Below are positions 16,287-24,694 of a stretch of 64,000 nt of DNA, piece by piece (the first letter of the stretch is position 1; each line of letters opens with the position of its first letter). The position numbers and the translations under genes are program-made. The notes beneath the pieces were generated by a model. It did no database searches, was not told the DNA's origin, and saw only the letters and a list, made by a program, of their open reading frames with translations. Origin of the DNA: Bosea sp. F3-2 (GTDB lineage: Bacteria > Pseudomonadota > Alphaproteobacteria > Rhizobiales > Beijerinckiaceae); NCBI RefSeq assembly GCF_008253865.1, contig NZ_CP042331.1, positions 372,001 to 436,000 on the forward strand. The letters run 5' to 3'.

Positions 16287-17525
16287 TTAGTTCAGTTCAT
16301 TCTTGATGAAGTCGCCGTTCTTCATGATGACCGGCATGTTGCGCCCCTGTCCCGTCAGGAGCGAGAGGTCGGCCAGCGGATCGCCGTCGACCACGATGAA
16401 ATCGGCATAGGCGTCGGGCTTGATGGTGCCGATCTTGCCGGTCATGCCGATCAGCTCGGCCGCGTTGACGGTCGCCGAGCGGATGACCTCGATGGCCGGC
16501 AGCACACGCCCGCGGATGACGAACTCTTCCGATTGATGCCGGTGCATGGCGCCGAGCAGGTCCGTGCCATAGGCCATCGTCACGCCGGCCTCGCGCATGA
16601 TCTCGAGCGATCCCAGGCCGCGCAGGCGGACGTCATCGATCTTGGCGACGGAGGAAGGGGGCAGGCCGTAGGAAGCCCCTTCATTGTTCAACGCCTCGTA
16701 GGTAACGAGCGTCGGGCAGGCGATCGCGCCCCGCTCATGCATGAGACGGGCCGTCGCGGCCTCGACGAGGTTGGCGTGCTCGATCGAGCGCACGCCGAGC
16801 TTCACGGCGCGCGCGATGCCCTCATCGGTGTAGAGGTGCGCGGAGACATAGGTCTGGGCGTTGCGGGCTTCCTCGACGATCGCGGCGATCTCGGCATCGC
16901 TGAAGCCGAGGAACGCGATCGGATCGGTCGGCGAGGCGACGCCGCCATTGGCCATGATCTTCACGAACTGCGCGCCCTGGCGGATCTCGTCGCGCGCCGC
17001 GGCACGGCAGGCATCGACGCCGTCGCAGATGCGGCCGAGCGAGCCGAGTTGATGGGTCTGGTAGTCGGGCCGGCGGTTATCGTAGCGACCGCGGAAATCG
17101 GCGTGGCCGCCGGTCTGCGACAGGGCCTTGCCGCAGATGACGAGGCGCGGGCCGACATAGAGACCCTGCTCCTGTGCCTCGACGAGGGCGTAGGTCGCGC
17201 CGCCGACATCGCGGACGGTGGTGAAGCCGCGGTGCAGCATCTCGCCCATCAGCTTCACGGCCTGCAGGGCGACGAGCGCGTCCGGAAGCAGCGCGTTCTG
17301 GCCGAAATTCGCCGAGTTCGCGATCACATGGACATGGCAGTCGATCAGGCCGGGCATCAGGGTCCGGCCCTTGAGATCGATGCGCCGCGCACCGCCATCG
17401 GCGATCGGTCGGTCCGAGACCTCGCGGATCAGCCCGCCTTCGATGCGCACGAAGCGGTCGCGCTCGCCTTCCGGGCTGGTGCCGTCTAGCAGCCTTGCGT
17501 TCTCGAAAATGATCGCCTGTGTCAC
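16287..17525 (-). CDS. Amidohydrolase family protein (metal-dependent, prolidase/imidazolonepropionase-like)
   Basis: A 412-residue member of the amidohydrolase superfamily. The metal site is legible: DCHVH (His64 and His66) after the LMPGLID strand, VKIMANGG with the candidate bridging lysine, SAHLYTDEGI and SIEHANLV with the two further histidines, and the aspartate in YGTDLLG. The C-terminal strand contains PDAYADFIVVDGDPL as usual. It should hydrolyse an amide, ester or cyclic C-N bond in the cytoplasm. GTG 17525 overlaps the tetR stop by four bases (GTGA), which fixes the start. Its place between the regulator and the importer suggests that it acts on the imported compound. Confidence 0.9.
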   Translation of the reverse strand: MTQAIIFENARLLDGTSPEGERDRFVRIEGGLIREVSDRPIADGGARRIDLKGRTLMPGLIDCHVHVIANSANFGQNALLPDALVALQAVKLMGEMLHRGFTTVRDVGGATYALVEAQEQGLYVGPRLVICGKALSQTGGHADFRGRYDNRRPDYQTHQLGSLGRICDGVDACRAAARDEIRQGAQFVKIMANGGVASPTDPIAFLGFSDAEIAAIVEEARNAQTYVSAHLYTDEGIARAVKLGVRSIEHANLVEAATARLMHERGAIACPTLVTYEALNNEGASYGLPPSSVAKIDDVRLRGLGSLEIMREAGVTMAYGTDLLGAMHRHQSEEFVIRGRVLPAIEVIRSATVNAAELIGMTGKIGTIKPDAYADFIVVDGDPLADLSLLTGQGRNMPVIMKNGDFIKNELN

Positions 17526-18190
17526 TGGAGTCTGCCTTGGTCTGTCGGAACGGAAATGGCGCCTTCGCTGGCGCGGCTCTGCTGCGAGTGCTCGGCCAGG
17601 ACCGTCTTCCAGAAGCCGAGAAGGCGCGCGTAATAGGCGGGGTCGTCGCGCAGGATGGTCTGCAGGCTCATGCCGCGCATCAGGCAGAGCGTGGCGTTGA
17701 AGGCCGCCTCGACCTCGGGCTTGTGCAGGCCCGTGCCGTCGAAGAAATCCTGCCAGGTGCCGTCGAGCGCCGCATGGAATTCGCGCGTCACCGACACCAG
17801 CTGTTCGCGCAGGTAGGAATTGTGGCGCGCGGCGGTCACATGCTCCAGCGTGACCAGGAAAAGCTTGCCGGAGAACAATTCCCACATCCGATCGACGAAC
17901 TCGGAGAGGGACAGGCTCCCGGCTTTGACGAGTTCCGCGACCTCGCGGATCTCGCCGATCCAGCTCCGGAGCAGGTGGCTGACGGATTGGACGATCAGGT
18001 CGTCCTTGCCGGAAAAATGATGGTTGAGCGCGCCACGGGTCACGCCCGCGCGGGCCGCAATGTCTGCCGTTGTCGCAAGCGCATAGCCGCGTTCCACCAG
18101 GAGATCGAGCGTCGCATTGACAAGCCGCGCCCGCGTTTCCGTCGAGCGTTCCTCCTGCGTCCGGCGCTGCTTCTCGGCTGATGGCGGCAT
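17522..18190 (-). CDS. TetR family transcriptional regulator
   Basis: A 222-residue regulator. Residues about 18-65 form the TetR DNA-binding domain (ETRARLVNATLDLLVERGYA, then TTADIAARAGVTRGALNHHF and KDDLI). The rest is an all-helical ligand domain without a named family. It is first in the operon with the amidohydrolase and importer and divergent from the alpha/beta hydrolase. The predicted transcription start lies at or next to the ATG (18190), implying a leaderless message. A 22-base palindrome over its -35 box is the likely operator, so autorepression with control of both directions is expected. Confidence 0.92.
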   Translation of the reverse strand: MPPSAEKQRRTQEERSTETRARLVNATLDLLVERGYALATTADIAARAGVTRGALNHHFSGKDDLIVQSVSHLLRSWIGEIREVAELVKAGSLSLSEFVDRMWELFSGKLFLVTLEHVTAARHNSYLREQLVSVTREFHAALDGTWQDFFDGTGLHKPEVEAAFNATLCLMRGMSLQTILRDDPAYYARLLGFWKTVLAEHSQQSRASEGAISVPTDQGRLQ

Positions 18191-18196
18191 GCCGGA

Positions 18197-18237
18197 ACCT
18201 TAGTCAGCCAAAAACAAACGGACAAGTACGCATGTTT
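18197..18237 (-). promoter_or_regulatory. tetR promoter and overlapping palindromic operator
   Basis: Read on the minus strand, TTGTCC (18225-18220) and TAAGGT (18202-18197) are spaced by 17 bases. Over the -35 box lies a dyad, 18216-18237, of the form AAACnnnC-n6-GnnnGTTT. The length and position suit a TetR dimer that would block its own promoter and sit upstream of the divergent hydrolase gene. The arms are only partly matched, so operator function is inferred. Confidence 0.45.
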
Positions 18238-18307
18238 CTTTTTTTTGATGTTGCGCACACTGGTATCTGGGGGACACAAAAGGACCGAAGCGGACGGAGC
18301 GAAAGCG

Positions 18308-19081
18308 ATGCGGATCAAGATCGGCCATGAGGAATTCGAAGTGCGCATCGACGGCCGCGACACGGCGCCTGCGCTGCTGCTCTCGAATTCGCTCAGCTCG
18401 GACATGTCGATGTGGGACGACCAAATCCCGCTCTGGTCGCAGCGCTTCCGCGTGATCCGCTACGACCAGCGCGGCCATGGCCGCAGCATCGTTTCGCCGG
18501 CTCCCTATACGATGGAGCAGCTGGGTCGGGATGCGCTCGGCGTGCTCGATGCGCTCGGCATCGAACGCGCGCATTTCTGCGGGCTCTCGATGGGCGGCAT
18601 GGTCGGCATGTGGCTGCTGACCCATGCACCGGACCGAATCGAACGCGCGGTCCTGGCCAACACCGCCGCCTATATGGGCCCGGTCGATCTGTGGAATGGG
18701 CGTATCGCGGCAGCTCAAGGCGGGGGTATGGAGGCGCTTGTCGATGCCACCATCGCACGTTGGTTCCCGGAACCATTCCGCCTTGCTGCGCCCGAAACCA
18801 TGCAACGGATGCGAGCAATGATCCTGAATACGCCGGTGGTCGGCTATCAGGGATCGTGCATGGCGATCCGCGACATGGATCAGCGCGAGTCGATCAAGGC
18901 GATCCGCAATCCGGTTCTCGTGATCATCGGATCGAAGGACCCGGCCACGACGCCCGCCGACGGCGAGGCTGTCCGAGCAGCGATACCAGGTGCCCGCAAA
19001 TGCCTGCTGGACGCGGCCCATATCTCGAATATCGAGCAGGCCGCGCAATTCGGCGCCGAGGTCGATGCATTTCTCGGATGA
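18308..19081 (+). CDS. Alpha/beta-fold hydrolase, 3-oxoadipate enol-lactonase-like
   Basis: A 257-residue alpha/beta hydrolase most like PcaD. The nucleophile elbow is GLSMGG with Ser94; the acid is in GSKDPATTP and the histidine in DAAHISNIEQ. The segment LLLSNSLSSDMSMWDDQI followed by RYDQRGHGRS is very characteristic of enol-lactonases of the beta-ketoadipate route. No other pca gene is near, so the actual substrate may be a related lactone or ester tied to the divergent amidohydrolase operon. ATG 18308 has a GGAG ribosome-binding site 8-10 bases upstream; an in-frame start at 18245 has none. Confidence 0.85.
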   Translation: MRIKIGHEEFEVRIDGRDTAPALLLSNSLSSDMSMWDDQIPLWSQRFRVIRYDQRGHGRSIVSPAPYTMEQLGRDALGVLDALGIERAHFCGLSMGGMVGMWLLTHAPDRIERAVLANTAAYMGPVDLWNGRIAAAQGGGMEALVDATIARWFPEPFRLAAPETMQRMRAMILNTPVVGYQGSCMAIRDMDQRESIKAIRNPVLVIIGSKDPATTPADGEAVRAAIPGARKCLLDAAHISNIEQAAQFGAEVDAFLG

Positions 19082-19260
19082 TGGGAGCGGCAAGCTGGCG
19101 CGTCCTCATTGGCCGAGATCGAAGGTCTGTGACGCAGTGTCTCGTTTCATAGGCTCGTCACGGGATTTGCCTGATCGTATGTGAAAGCTGTCGTTGACGC
19201 TTGGCCGGAGTGGCCGGGATCGTTTCTGATGGCATCGCTGCAAACGGACATGGCCGACCG

Positions 19261-21831
19261 ATGACGCTCGCCCTGATCAAGCGCCTGCTCGAGCCTGCCA
19301 CGACGACGGTGATTGCCGGGGCCGCTGAAACCGACGAGCTGGCAAGGCAAATCCAGGCGGGCAGCTATCGCGGCAAGCTGGTCGTGCTCTCCGGGCCGAA
19401 CGAGCTGGCGTCCATGCCGCCTTCCGATCTCGTCATCGCTTTCAGCGCGGCGGCGGAGAGGGCGCTGGTCGCCGCCAAGGAGCGCGGCTGCGCCGGTCTG
19501 CTGGTGCCGGACGGGGACGCAGCCGATCGCGATCGGCTGTCTGCGGCCGCCCGTGCCGCCGGGGTGAGGCTGGTCGGGCCGTCTTCGCTTGGGATCGCGG
19601 CGCCTCGTCTCGGCCTCAATGCGACCGCGGTGCCGACGCATCTTTCCGCTGGCACGCTGGCGCTGGCCGCGCAATCCAACTCCGTGGCCGCAGGAATCCT
19701 GGCCTGGGCCGGACGGCGCGAGATCGGTCTGTCCGGAGCCGTGGTGGTGGGCGAGGGGGCCGATGTCGATATCGCCGACTGCCTCGATCATTTTGCCGCC
19801 GATCCGCTGACGCGCACCATCCTGCTGGCGATCGACGAGGTCACGGATGCCGCGCGCTTCCTGTCCTCGGCCCGCGCCGCCGCGCGGATCAAGCCCGTGC
19901 TGGTCCTGAAGCCGCCGCCTCTTGAAGCCGCAACATCGGCGTTGACGCATGCGGGGCTGATCGTCACCAGCGACGCTGCGCATGACGCTGCCTTCCATCG
20001 CGCCGGATTGCTGCGCGTGAACGATCTCGACGAGCTCTTCGCCGCTGCCGAGACACTCGGTCGGGCGCGGGCTGCCGGGGCGGGCCGGCTCGCGATCGTC
20101 AGCAACGGGGAGGGCCTCGCGGCACTGGCTGCCGGCCGGTTGCGGCAGGTGGCGGGCTCGCAGCTACCACGCCGCGAACCCGAGATCGTCCGCAGCCCGC
20201 AGGACTATCGCGCAGCGGTTGCGCATCTGCTGGAGGAGGAGACGGTCGATGTAGTCCTCGCGCTGAACGCGCCGGTTGCGCCGGCCGATCCGCTGGAGTG
20301 TGCCCGCGCGATCGTCGATGCGCGCGGTGCAGCTCCTTCCAAGCCCGTCCTCGCGGCCTGGATCGGCGCTGGCGACAGCGCGGCGGCGATCTTCGCTGCG
20401 GCGGGAGTTCCTTCGTTCGCTACGGAACAGGATGCGGTGGTGGGGTTCCTGCATCTCACCCGCCACGCCCGGTTGATCAAGGAGCTGATGGCGACGCCGC
20501 CGTCGATCGATGACGATGACCCGCCCGACGTCGCCGCTGCCGAGTCGATCATCGCGCGGGCACTCGGAGAGGGCCGAAGCTGGCTCGAACCGGACGAGGT
20601 GACGCGTTTGCTTGCCTTGTTCCGGATTCCGACGCTCGATCTGGTCATTGCCCCCGACGCTGAGGCAGCGGTCGCTGCGGCCAAGGTGCAGTTCGCGGCA
20701 GGACGGACGGTCGCGCTCAAGATCGTCTCGCCCGAGGTTCCGCATAAATCGGATGTCGGCGGCGTCGAGCTCGACCTTGCCAATGAAGGCGCGGTCCGTG
20801 CGGCCGCGGAGCAGATGGCGGAGCGCCTTCGCCGGCAGCGGCCGCAGGCCCGCCTGACCGGCTTCATGGTGCAGCCCATGGCGCACCGGGCCAAGGCGCG
20901 GGAGCTGATCGCCGGGTTCGCCACCGACGCCTGCTTCGGCCCCGTGATCGTTTTCGGTCGGGGCGGAACGGCGGCGGAGCTGATCGCCGATACGCATGTC
21001 GCACTGCCGCCGCTCGATCTTGCCTCGGCTGAGGGCCTGGTCTCCCGCACCCGCGTCTCGCGCATCCTGGCCGCGTATCGCGATGTCCCAGCTGCGGACC
21101 GTCGTGCGATCGCCACCGTGCTGGTCGCTTTGGGGAAAATGGCCTCCGAGCTGCCGCAGATCCGGGAACTCGATCTCAATCCGATCCTCGCCGATGCGAG
21201 CGGCGCCGTCGCGGTCGATGCCCGCATCGCCCTGGAACCTGATCCCGCGCGTCGTCGCCGCCCAGCGATCCGTCCCTATCCTTCGGCCTGGACGCGGCGA
21301 CTGGAGTTGGGCGAGCACCGCTTTTTCGTGCGCCCGATCAAGCCGGAAGACGAACTCCTGATCGGCGCGATGCTGAACAGGGTAACCCCGGAGGATTTGA
21401 GGCTGCGCTTCTTCGCGCCGCTCAAATCCTTCAGCCACACCTTCCTCGCACGCCTCACCCAGCTCGACTATGCGCGGGAGATGGCCTTCATCGCCACCGA
21501 GGATGGGAGCGGCGATGCTGCCGGCGCGGTCCGGCTGCATGCCGACCCCGGGCATGTCGAGGCCGAATACGCGATCCTGCTGCGCTCGGACCTGAAAGGC
21601 ATGGGGCTTGGCCGCGCCTTGATGATCCTGATGATCGACTGGGCCAGGGCCGAGGGTATCCGCTGCGTCCATAGCCAGGTGCTGGCGGAGAACGGGCCGA
21701 TGCTCGCTCTCTGCCAAAGCCTTGGCTTCGCCATCGCCCTCGATCCCGATGACGTTTCGGTGAAGCGGGTTACGCTGCGGCTGGATGCGCCGGGCCGTTC
21801 GGACGGCTCGAAGACGGACGGCCACGACTGA
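19261..21831 (+). CDS. ADP-forming acyl-CoA synthetase fused to a GNAT acetyltransferase domain
   Basis: An 856-residue protein with the PatZ/Pka domain order. It has a degenerate CoA-binding Rossmann-like region (1-130), a ligase-CoA domain with a histidine in ALTHAGL (His230) aligned with the phosphohistidine of the usual SHTGAL motif, an ATP-grasp domain (about 470-680; KIVSPEVPHKSDVGGV, FGRGGTAAEL, ELDLNPI) and a C-terminal GNAT domain (about 680-830; FFVRPIKPEDE, GMGLGRALM). Homologues either make acyl-CoA with ADP formation or act as lysine acetyltransferases regulating acetyl-CoA synthetase. The usual N-terminal GASxxxGxVG nucleotide motif is missing, which favours a regulatory acetyltransferase. 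TTG 19201 would add 20 unconserved residues; ATG 19261 is preferred without certainty. Confidence 0.85.
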   Translation: MTLALIKRLLEPATTTVIAGAAETDELARQIQAGSYRGKLVVLSGPNELASMPPSDLVIAFSAAAERALVAAKERGCAGLLVPDGDAADRDRLSAAARAAGVRLVGPSSLGIAAPRLGLNATAVPTHLSAGTLALAAQSNSVAAGILAWAGRREIGLSGAVVVGEGADVDIADCLDHFAADPLTRTILLAIDEVTDAARFLSSARAAARIKPVLVLKPPPLEAATSALTHAGLIVTSDAAHDAAFHRAGLLRVNDLDELFAAAETLGRARAAGAGRLAIVSNGEGLAALAAGRLRQVAGSQLPRREPEIVRSPQDYRAAVAHLLEEETVDVVLALNAPVAPADPLECARAIVDARGAAPSKPVLAAWIGAGDSAAAIFAAAGVPSFATEQDAVVGFLHLTRHARLIKELMATPPSIDDDDPPDVAAAESIIARALGEGRSWLEPDEVTRLLALFRIPTLDLVIAPDAEAAVAAAKVQFAAGRTVALKIVSPEVPHKSDVGGVELDLANEGAVRAAAEQMAERLRRQRPQARLTGFMVQPMAHRAKARELIAGFATDACFGPVIVFGRGGTAAELIADTHVALPPLDLASAEGLVSRTRVSRILAAYRDVPAADRRAIATVLVALGKMASELPQIRELDLNPILADASGAVAVDARIALEPDPARRRRPAIRPYPSAWTRRLELGEHRFFVRPIKPEDELLIGAMLNRVTPEDLRLRFFAPLKSFSHTFLARLTQLDYAREMAFIATEDGSGDAAGAVRLHADPGHVEAEYAILLRSDLKGMGLGRALMILMIDWARAEGIRCVHSQVLAENGPMLALCQSLGFAIALDPDDVSVKRVTLRLDAPGRSDGSKTDGHD

Positions 21832-21879
21832 GATCTGGCAACCAGCAGCTTGCAGACGTGACGGCCAGCGCGCCGCTCC

Positions 21880-22587
21880 CTACCAGGGGCGGCGCGGTCC
21901 GATGTCGATGTGGATCAGCCCGTTCCAGTAGACGTGATGCCCGCCGACCTCCGGCAGGCTGCGCGCCCATTCCAGCACGATGCGCGGGCGCACGCCCGGC
22001 ACGCGGAAATCCATCGCCTGGCAGCCCTTGTGGTAGGAGCCGCGCCGCGCACGCCAGGGCGGCCGCCAGGTCGAGGTCACCTTCACCGCGCCGTAGCGAT
22101 CGACGATCTTGGCCAGGATCTGCTTCAAGGGATCCGGCAGGCAGGTGATCGAGGTGCCGGGATCGGTCGAGATGCCCGGCCGCTCGGGCTTCTCGTTCGG
22201 GTCGAAGTCGGGCTCGGCGCCGGCCTTCTGGCCGGGCGTCAGCTTTGGCCATTCCACGCCTTCGTCGTCGTCCGGCTCACCGGCGGCGGGCGGGGTCCCT
22301 TCGGCGGGCAGTGTCATCGACGCGGTGTCGATCGCGGGCGTTTCGGTCGACGGTGCCGCAGGAGGCGTGTCCTGTGCGGTCCCGGCGGTTGAGGGAGCGG
22401 TGGCGAGAACAGCCCGCGGCACGACGATATCCGGCAGCTTCGGCGTGCCCTCCAGATCGAGGTCGAAAGGCCGCTGCGGCGGCAAGGGCGCGCGCACGCG
22501 CTCGCCCTCCTGGGCGATGGCCGATGTCGCGGACAGCAGAAGGGCGACCGCCGAAACGAGCCCGGCGCGCAGGCAGGCGGGCTTCAT
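21880..22587 (-). CDS. Exported YcbK-like/M15-type peptidase-domain protein
   Basis: A 235-residue exported protein. It has a signal peptide (residues 1-25, cleavage near AIAQ) and a long, Pro/Ala/Asp-rich, probably disordered stretch (30-140). The compact C-terminal domain carries the M15/DUF882 zinc-site pattern: His186 in YHKGCQ, Asp193 in MDFRV and His226 in IHIDIG. Such enzymes cut D-Ala-containing cross-links in peptidoglycan (MepK/YcbK) or related bonds. The gene is divergent from nuoA across a 340-base gap and has no obvious partners. The linker is unusually long compared with the compact YcbK proteins. Confidence 0.82.
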   Translation of the reverse strand: MKPACLRAGLVSAVALLLSATSAIAQEGERVRAPLPPQRPFDLDLEGTPKLPDIVVPRAVLATAPSTAGTAQDTPPAAPSTETPAIDTASMTLPAEGTPPAAGEPDDDEGVEWPKLTPGQKAGAEPDFDPNEKPERPGISTDPGTSITCLPDPLKQILAKIVDRYGAVKVTSTWRPPWRARRGSYHKGCQAMDFRVPGVRPRIVLEWARSLPEVGGHHVYWNGLIHIDIGPRRPW

Positions 22588-22927
22588 CGCGCCGCAGGAA
22601 CCGCTGCCGGTGTCGCGTCGAGGGTGGGCTGAAACGGTTTAAACATCGAAGGCCTTTCGGGCGAGGCAGGCTTGCCGGCCGGGAGCGATTCGGCACGGTG
22701 AACGGATTTCTGCCCGTCCTTGCGGCTGAAAATACGCGGTTCCGACGGAATTCCGCCCCGAATGACGGGGAGGCTGTGCGGACGCAGCCGAATTCTGCCC
22801 CATCCTGCGCTGCATTCAACCCGCTCGCGCGATTGTGCGGCGCGGCGGAGTCTTGCTTCATTCTAATCGAGGGTCTAAGCGACTGGGACAGCGAGCCGCC
22901 CCGCGGCCGTCTGAAGTGAGTTCGACC
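22588..22927. other. 340-base gap upstream of nuoA
   Basis: A gene-free region between the exported peptidase (minus) and nuoA (plus), which must hold both promoters. On the plus strand TTGCTT (22853-22858) and TAAGCG (22876-22881) are 17 bases apart, but the -35 match is poor and I do not assign it. No convincing ribosome-binding site stands close to the nuoA ATG. No repeat of the families found elsewhere and no reading frame with coding character is visible. Confidence 0.4.
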
Positions 22928-23308
22928 ATGCAAGCTCTTCCGGTGTCATCGATCCTGAGCGACTACCTGCCGCTGGTGCTGTTCATCGGTGTCTCGGCGG
23001 TCATCGGCCTGGCCCTGCTGATTGCGCCCTTCGCGATCGCCTATTCGAAGCCGGATGCGGAAAAGCTCTCGGCCTATGAATGCGGCTTCAACGCCTTCGA
23101 CGACGCCCGCATGAAGTTCGACGTCCGGTTCTACCTGGTCGCGATTCTCTTCATCATCTTCGATCTCGAGGTCGCGTTCCTGTTCCCCTGGGCCGTCGCC
23201 TTCGGCAGCCTCGGCTGGTATGGCTTCTGGTCGATGATGATCTTCCTCGGCGTGCTGACCGTGGGGTTCGTCTACGAGTGGCGCAAGGGCGCGCTGGAGT
23301 GGGACTGA
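22928..23308 (+). CDS. nuoA: NADH-quinone oxidoreductase subunit A
   Basis: A 126-residue complex I membrane subunit with three hydrophobic helices. The hallmark loop is KLSAYECGFNAFDDARMKFDVRFYLVAILFI (residues about 45-75), with the conserved cysteine of the quinone-site loop (YECGF) and FDLEVAFLFPWA. It helps couple quinone reduction to proton pumping at the junction between the arms. It opens the nuo operon. ATG 22928 is used; the upstream in-frame extension crosses the promoter region. Confidence 0.97.
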   Translation: MQALPVSSILSDYLPLVLFIGVSAVIGLALLIAPFAIAYSKPDAEKLSAYECGFNAFDDARMKFDVRFYLVAILFIIFDLEVAFLFPWAVAFGSLGWYGFWSMMIFLGVLTVGFVYEWRKGALEWD

Positions 23309-23373
23309 CTGTCCGGTCGCGAGGCGGCGCTCCGCTTCCAATCTGGCAGGCAAAGGTTCACGAGGATTAGGTC

Positions 23374-23958
23374 ATGGCAATCACAGCGATCGATCGCGGC
23401 GACCCGCTCGTCGCGCCGGCACCGCGGGGGCTTCTCGGCCCGGACGGCAAGCCGGTCGGCACGCGTGATCCGTTCTTCGTCGAGATCAACAACGAGCTGG
23501 CCGACAAGGGCTTTCTCGTCACCGCCACCGACGATCTGATCAACTGGGCCCGCACAGGCTCGCTGATGTGGATGACCTTCGGTCTGGCCTGCTGCGCCGT
23601 CGAGATGATGCAGCTCTCGATGCCGCGCTACGATGTCGAGCGTTTCGGCTTCGCGCCGCGCGCCTCGCCGCGCCAGTCGGACGTGATGATCGTCGCCGGC
23701 ACGCTGACCAACAAGATGGCCCCGGCGCTGCGCAAGGTCTACGACCAGATGCCGGAGCCTCGCTACGTCATCTCGATGGGCTCCTGCGCCAATGGCGGCG
23801 GCTACTATCACTACAGCTACTCGGTGGTGCGTGGCTGCGACCGCATCGTCCCGATCGACATCTATGTCCCGGGCTGCCCGCCGACGGCGGAAGCGCTGCT
23901 CTACGGCGTGCTGCTGCTGCAGAAGAAGATCCGCCGCACCGGCACGATCGAGCGGTAA
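23374..23958 (+). CDS. nuoB: NADH-quinone oxidoreductase subunit B
   Basis: A 194-residue peripheral subunit that carries the terminal 4Fe-4S cluster N2, the electron donor to quinone. The ligands are visible: adjacent Cys73-Cys74 (FGLACCAVEMM), Cys138 (MGSCANGGG) and Cys168 (YVPGCPPTAE). The length fits the alphaproteobacterial/mitochondrial type. It follows nuoA by 65 bases. A palindromic repeat separates it from nuoC. Confidence 0.98.
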   Translation: MAITAIDRGDPLVAPAPRGLLGPDGKPVGTRDPFFVEINNELADKGFLVTATDDLINWARTGSLMWMTFGLACCAVEMMQLSMPRYDVERFGFAPRASPRQSDVMIVAGTLTNKMAPALRKVYDQMPEPRYVISMGSCANGGGYYHYSYSVVRGCDRIVPIDIYVPGCPPTAEALLYGVLLLQKKIRRTGTIER

Positions 23959-23967
23959 GACAAGGGC

Positions 23968-24068
23968 GTCATGCTCGGGCTTGACCCGAGCATCTCCTGA
24001 CGGAGAGGCGCCGAATGAGGATTGGGTTCAATCCTGCACGAGATGCCCGGGGCAAGCCCGAGCATGAC
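23968..24068. repeat. Palindromic repeat, family B copy 1, between nuoB and nuoC
   Basis: An inverted repeat running from GTCATGCTCGGGCTTGACC to GGCAAGCCCGAGCATGAC, with inner arms GAGCATCTC / GAGATGCCC. It fills nearly all of the nuoB-nuoC gap and would fold into a long hairpin in the nuo transcript. The outer arms match the right arm of the copy at 26333-26421; the inner part differs. Confidence 0.82.
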
Positions 24069-24088
24069 GCGGGTGAGAAGGTGAGACG

Positions 24089-24694
24089 ATGAGCGAAGCG
24101 CTCGTAAAACTCGGCGAAGAGATCAAGGCCGCGCTGCCCGGCGCGGTGACGGAGGCGGTCGTCGCCTTCGAGGAGCTGACTGTTCATGCCGAGGCGGCTT
24201 CGATCGTCGAGGTCCTGCGGGTGCTCTACAGCGATCCGCGCTTCCGCTTCGTCAATTTCACCGATATCGCCGGTGCCGACTATCCGGGCCGCGAGAAGCG
24301 TTTCGATGTGGTCTACCAGCTGCTGGCGCCGCACCATAACCGCCGCATCCGCGTCAAGGTCCAGACCGACGAGGCGACGCCCGTTCCCTCCGTCGTCGAC
24401 GTCTTCCCGGCGGCGAACTGGTTCGAGCGCGAGGCCTACGACTTCTACGGCATCCTCTTCTCCGGCCATCCGGATCTGCGCCGCATCCTCACCGATTACG
24501 GTTTCGAGGGCTATCCGCTGCGCAAGGACTTCCCGCTGACCGGCTTCGTCGAGGTGCGCTACGACGACGAGCAGAAGCGCGTCGTCTACGAGCCGGTGAA
24601 GCTCAACCAGGAATTCCGCAACTTCGATTTCCTCTCGCCGTGGGAAGGCACGGACTATGTCCTGCCGGGCGACGAGAAGGCGAAGGGGGCGTGA
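24089..24694 (+). CDS. nuoC: NADH-quinone oxidoreductase subunit C
   Basis: A 201-residue 30-kDa-type subunit of the peripheral arm, encoded separately from nuoD as in alphaproteobacteria and mitochondria and not fused as in E. coli. It shows the family signature ERxxYDFxGIxFxGHPDLRRILTDYGFEGYPLRKDFPLTG (residues about 112-152), described here by its key positions. The stop overlaps the next start in TGATG, so translation probably continues straight into the GFA gene. Confidence 0.97.
   Translation: MSEALVKLGEEIKAALPGAVTEAVVAFEELTVHAEAASIVEVLRVLYSDPRFRFVNFTDIAGADYPGREKRFDVVYQLLAPHHNRRIRVKVQTDEATPVPSVVDVFPAANWFEREAYDFYGILFSGHPDLRRILTDYGFEGYPLRKDFPLTGFVEVRYDDEQKRVVYEPVKLNQEFRNFDFLSPWEGTDYVLPGDEKAKGA

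Noticed and set aside
15309..17489. 726-residue plus-strand open frame
   Set aside because: It runs antisense across the binding-protein and amidohydrolase genes, both of which have full sets of motifs; the product looks like a complement translation.
18308..19081. Full beta-ketoadipate (pca) gene cluster
   Set aside because: Only a PcaD-like hydrolase is present; no pcaB, pcaC, pcaG/H, pcaI/J or pcaF gene lies nearby.
22853..22881. TTGCTT-17-TAAGCG as the nuo promoter
   Set aside because: Only three of six bases match at -35; listed as a weak possibility in the gap entry but not called.
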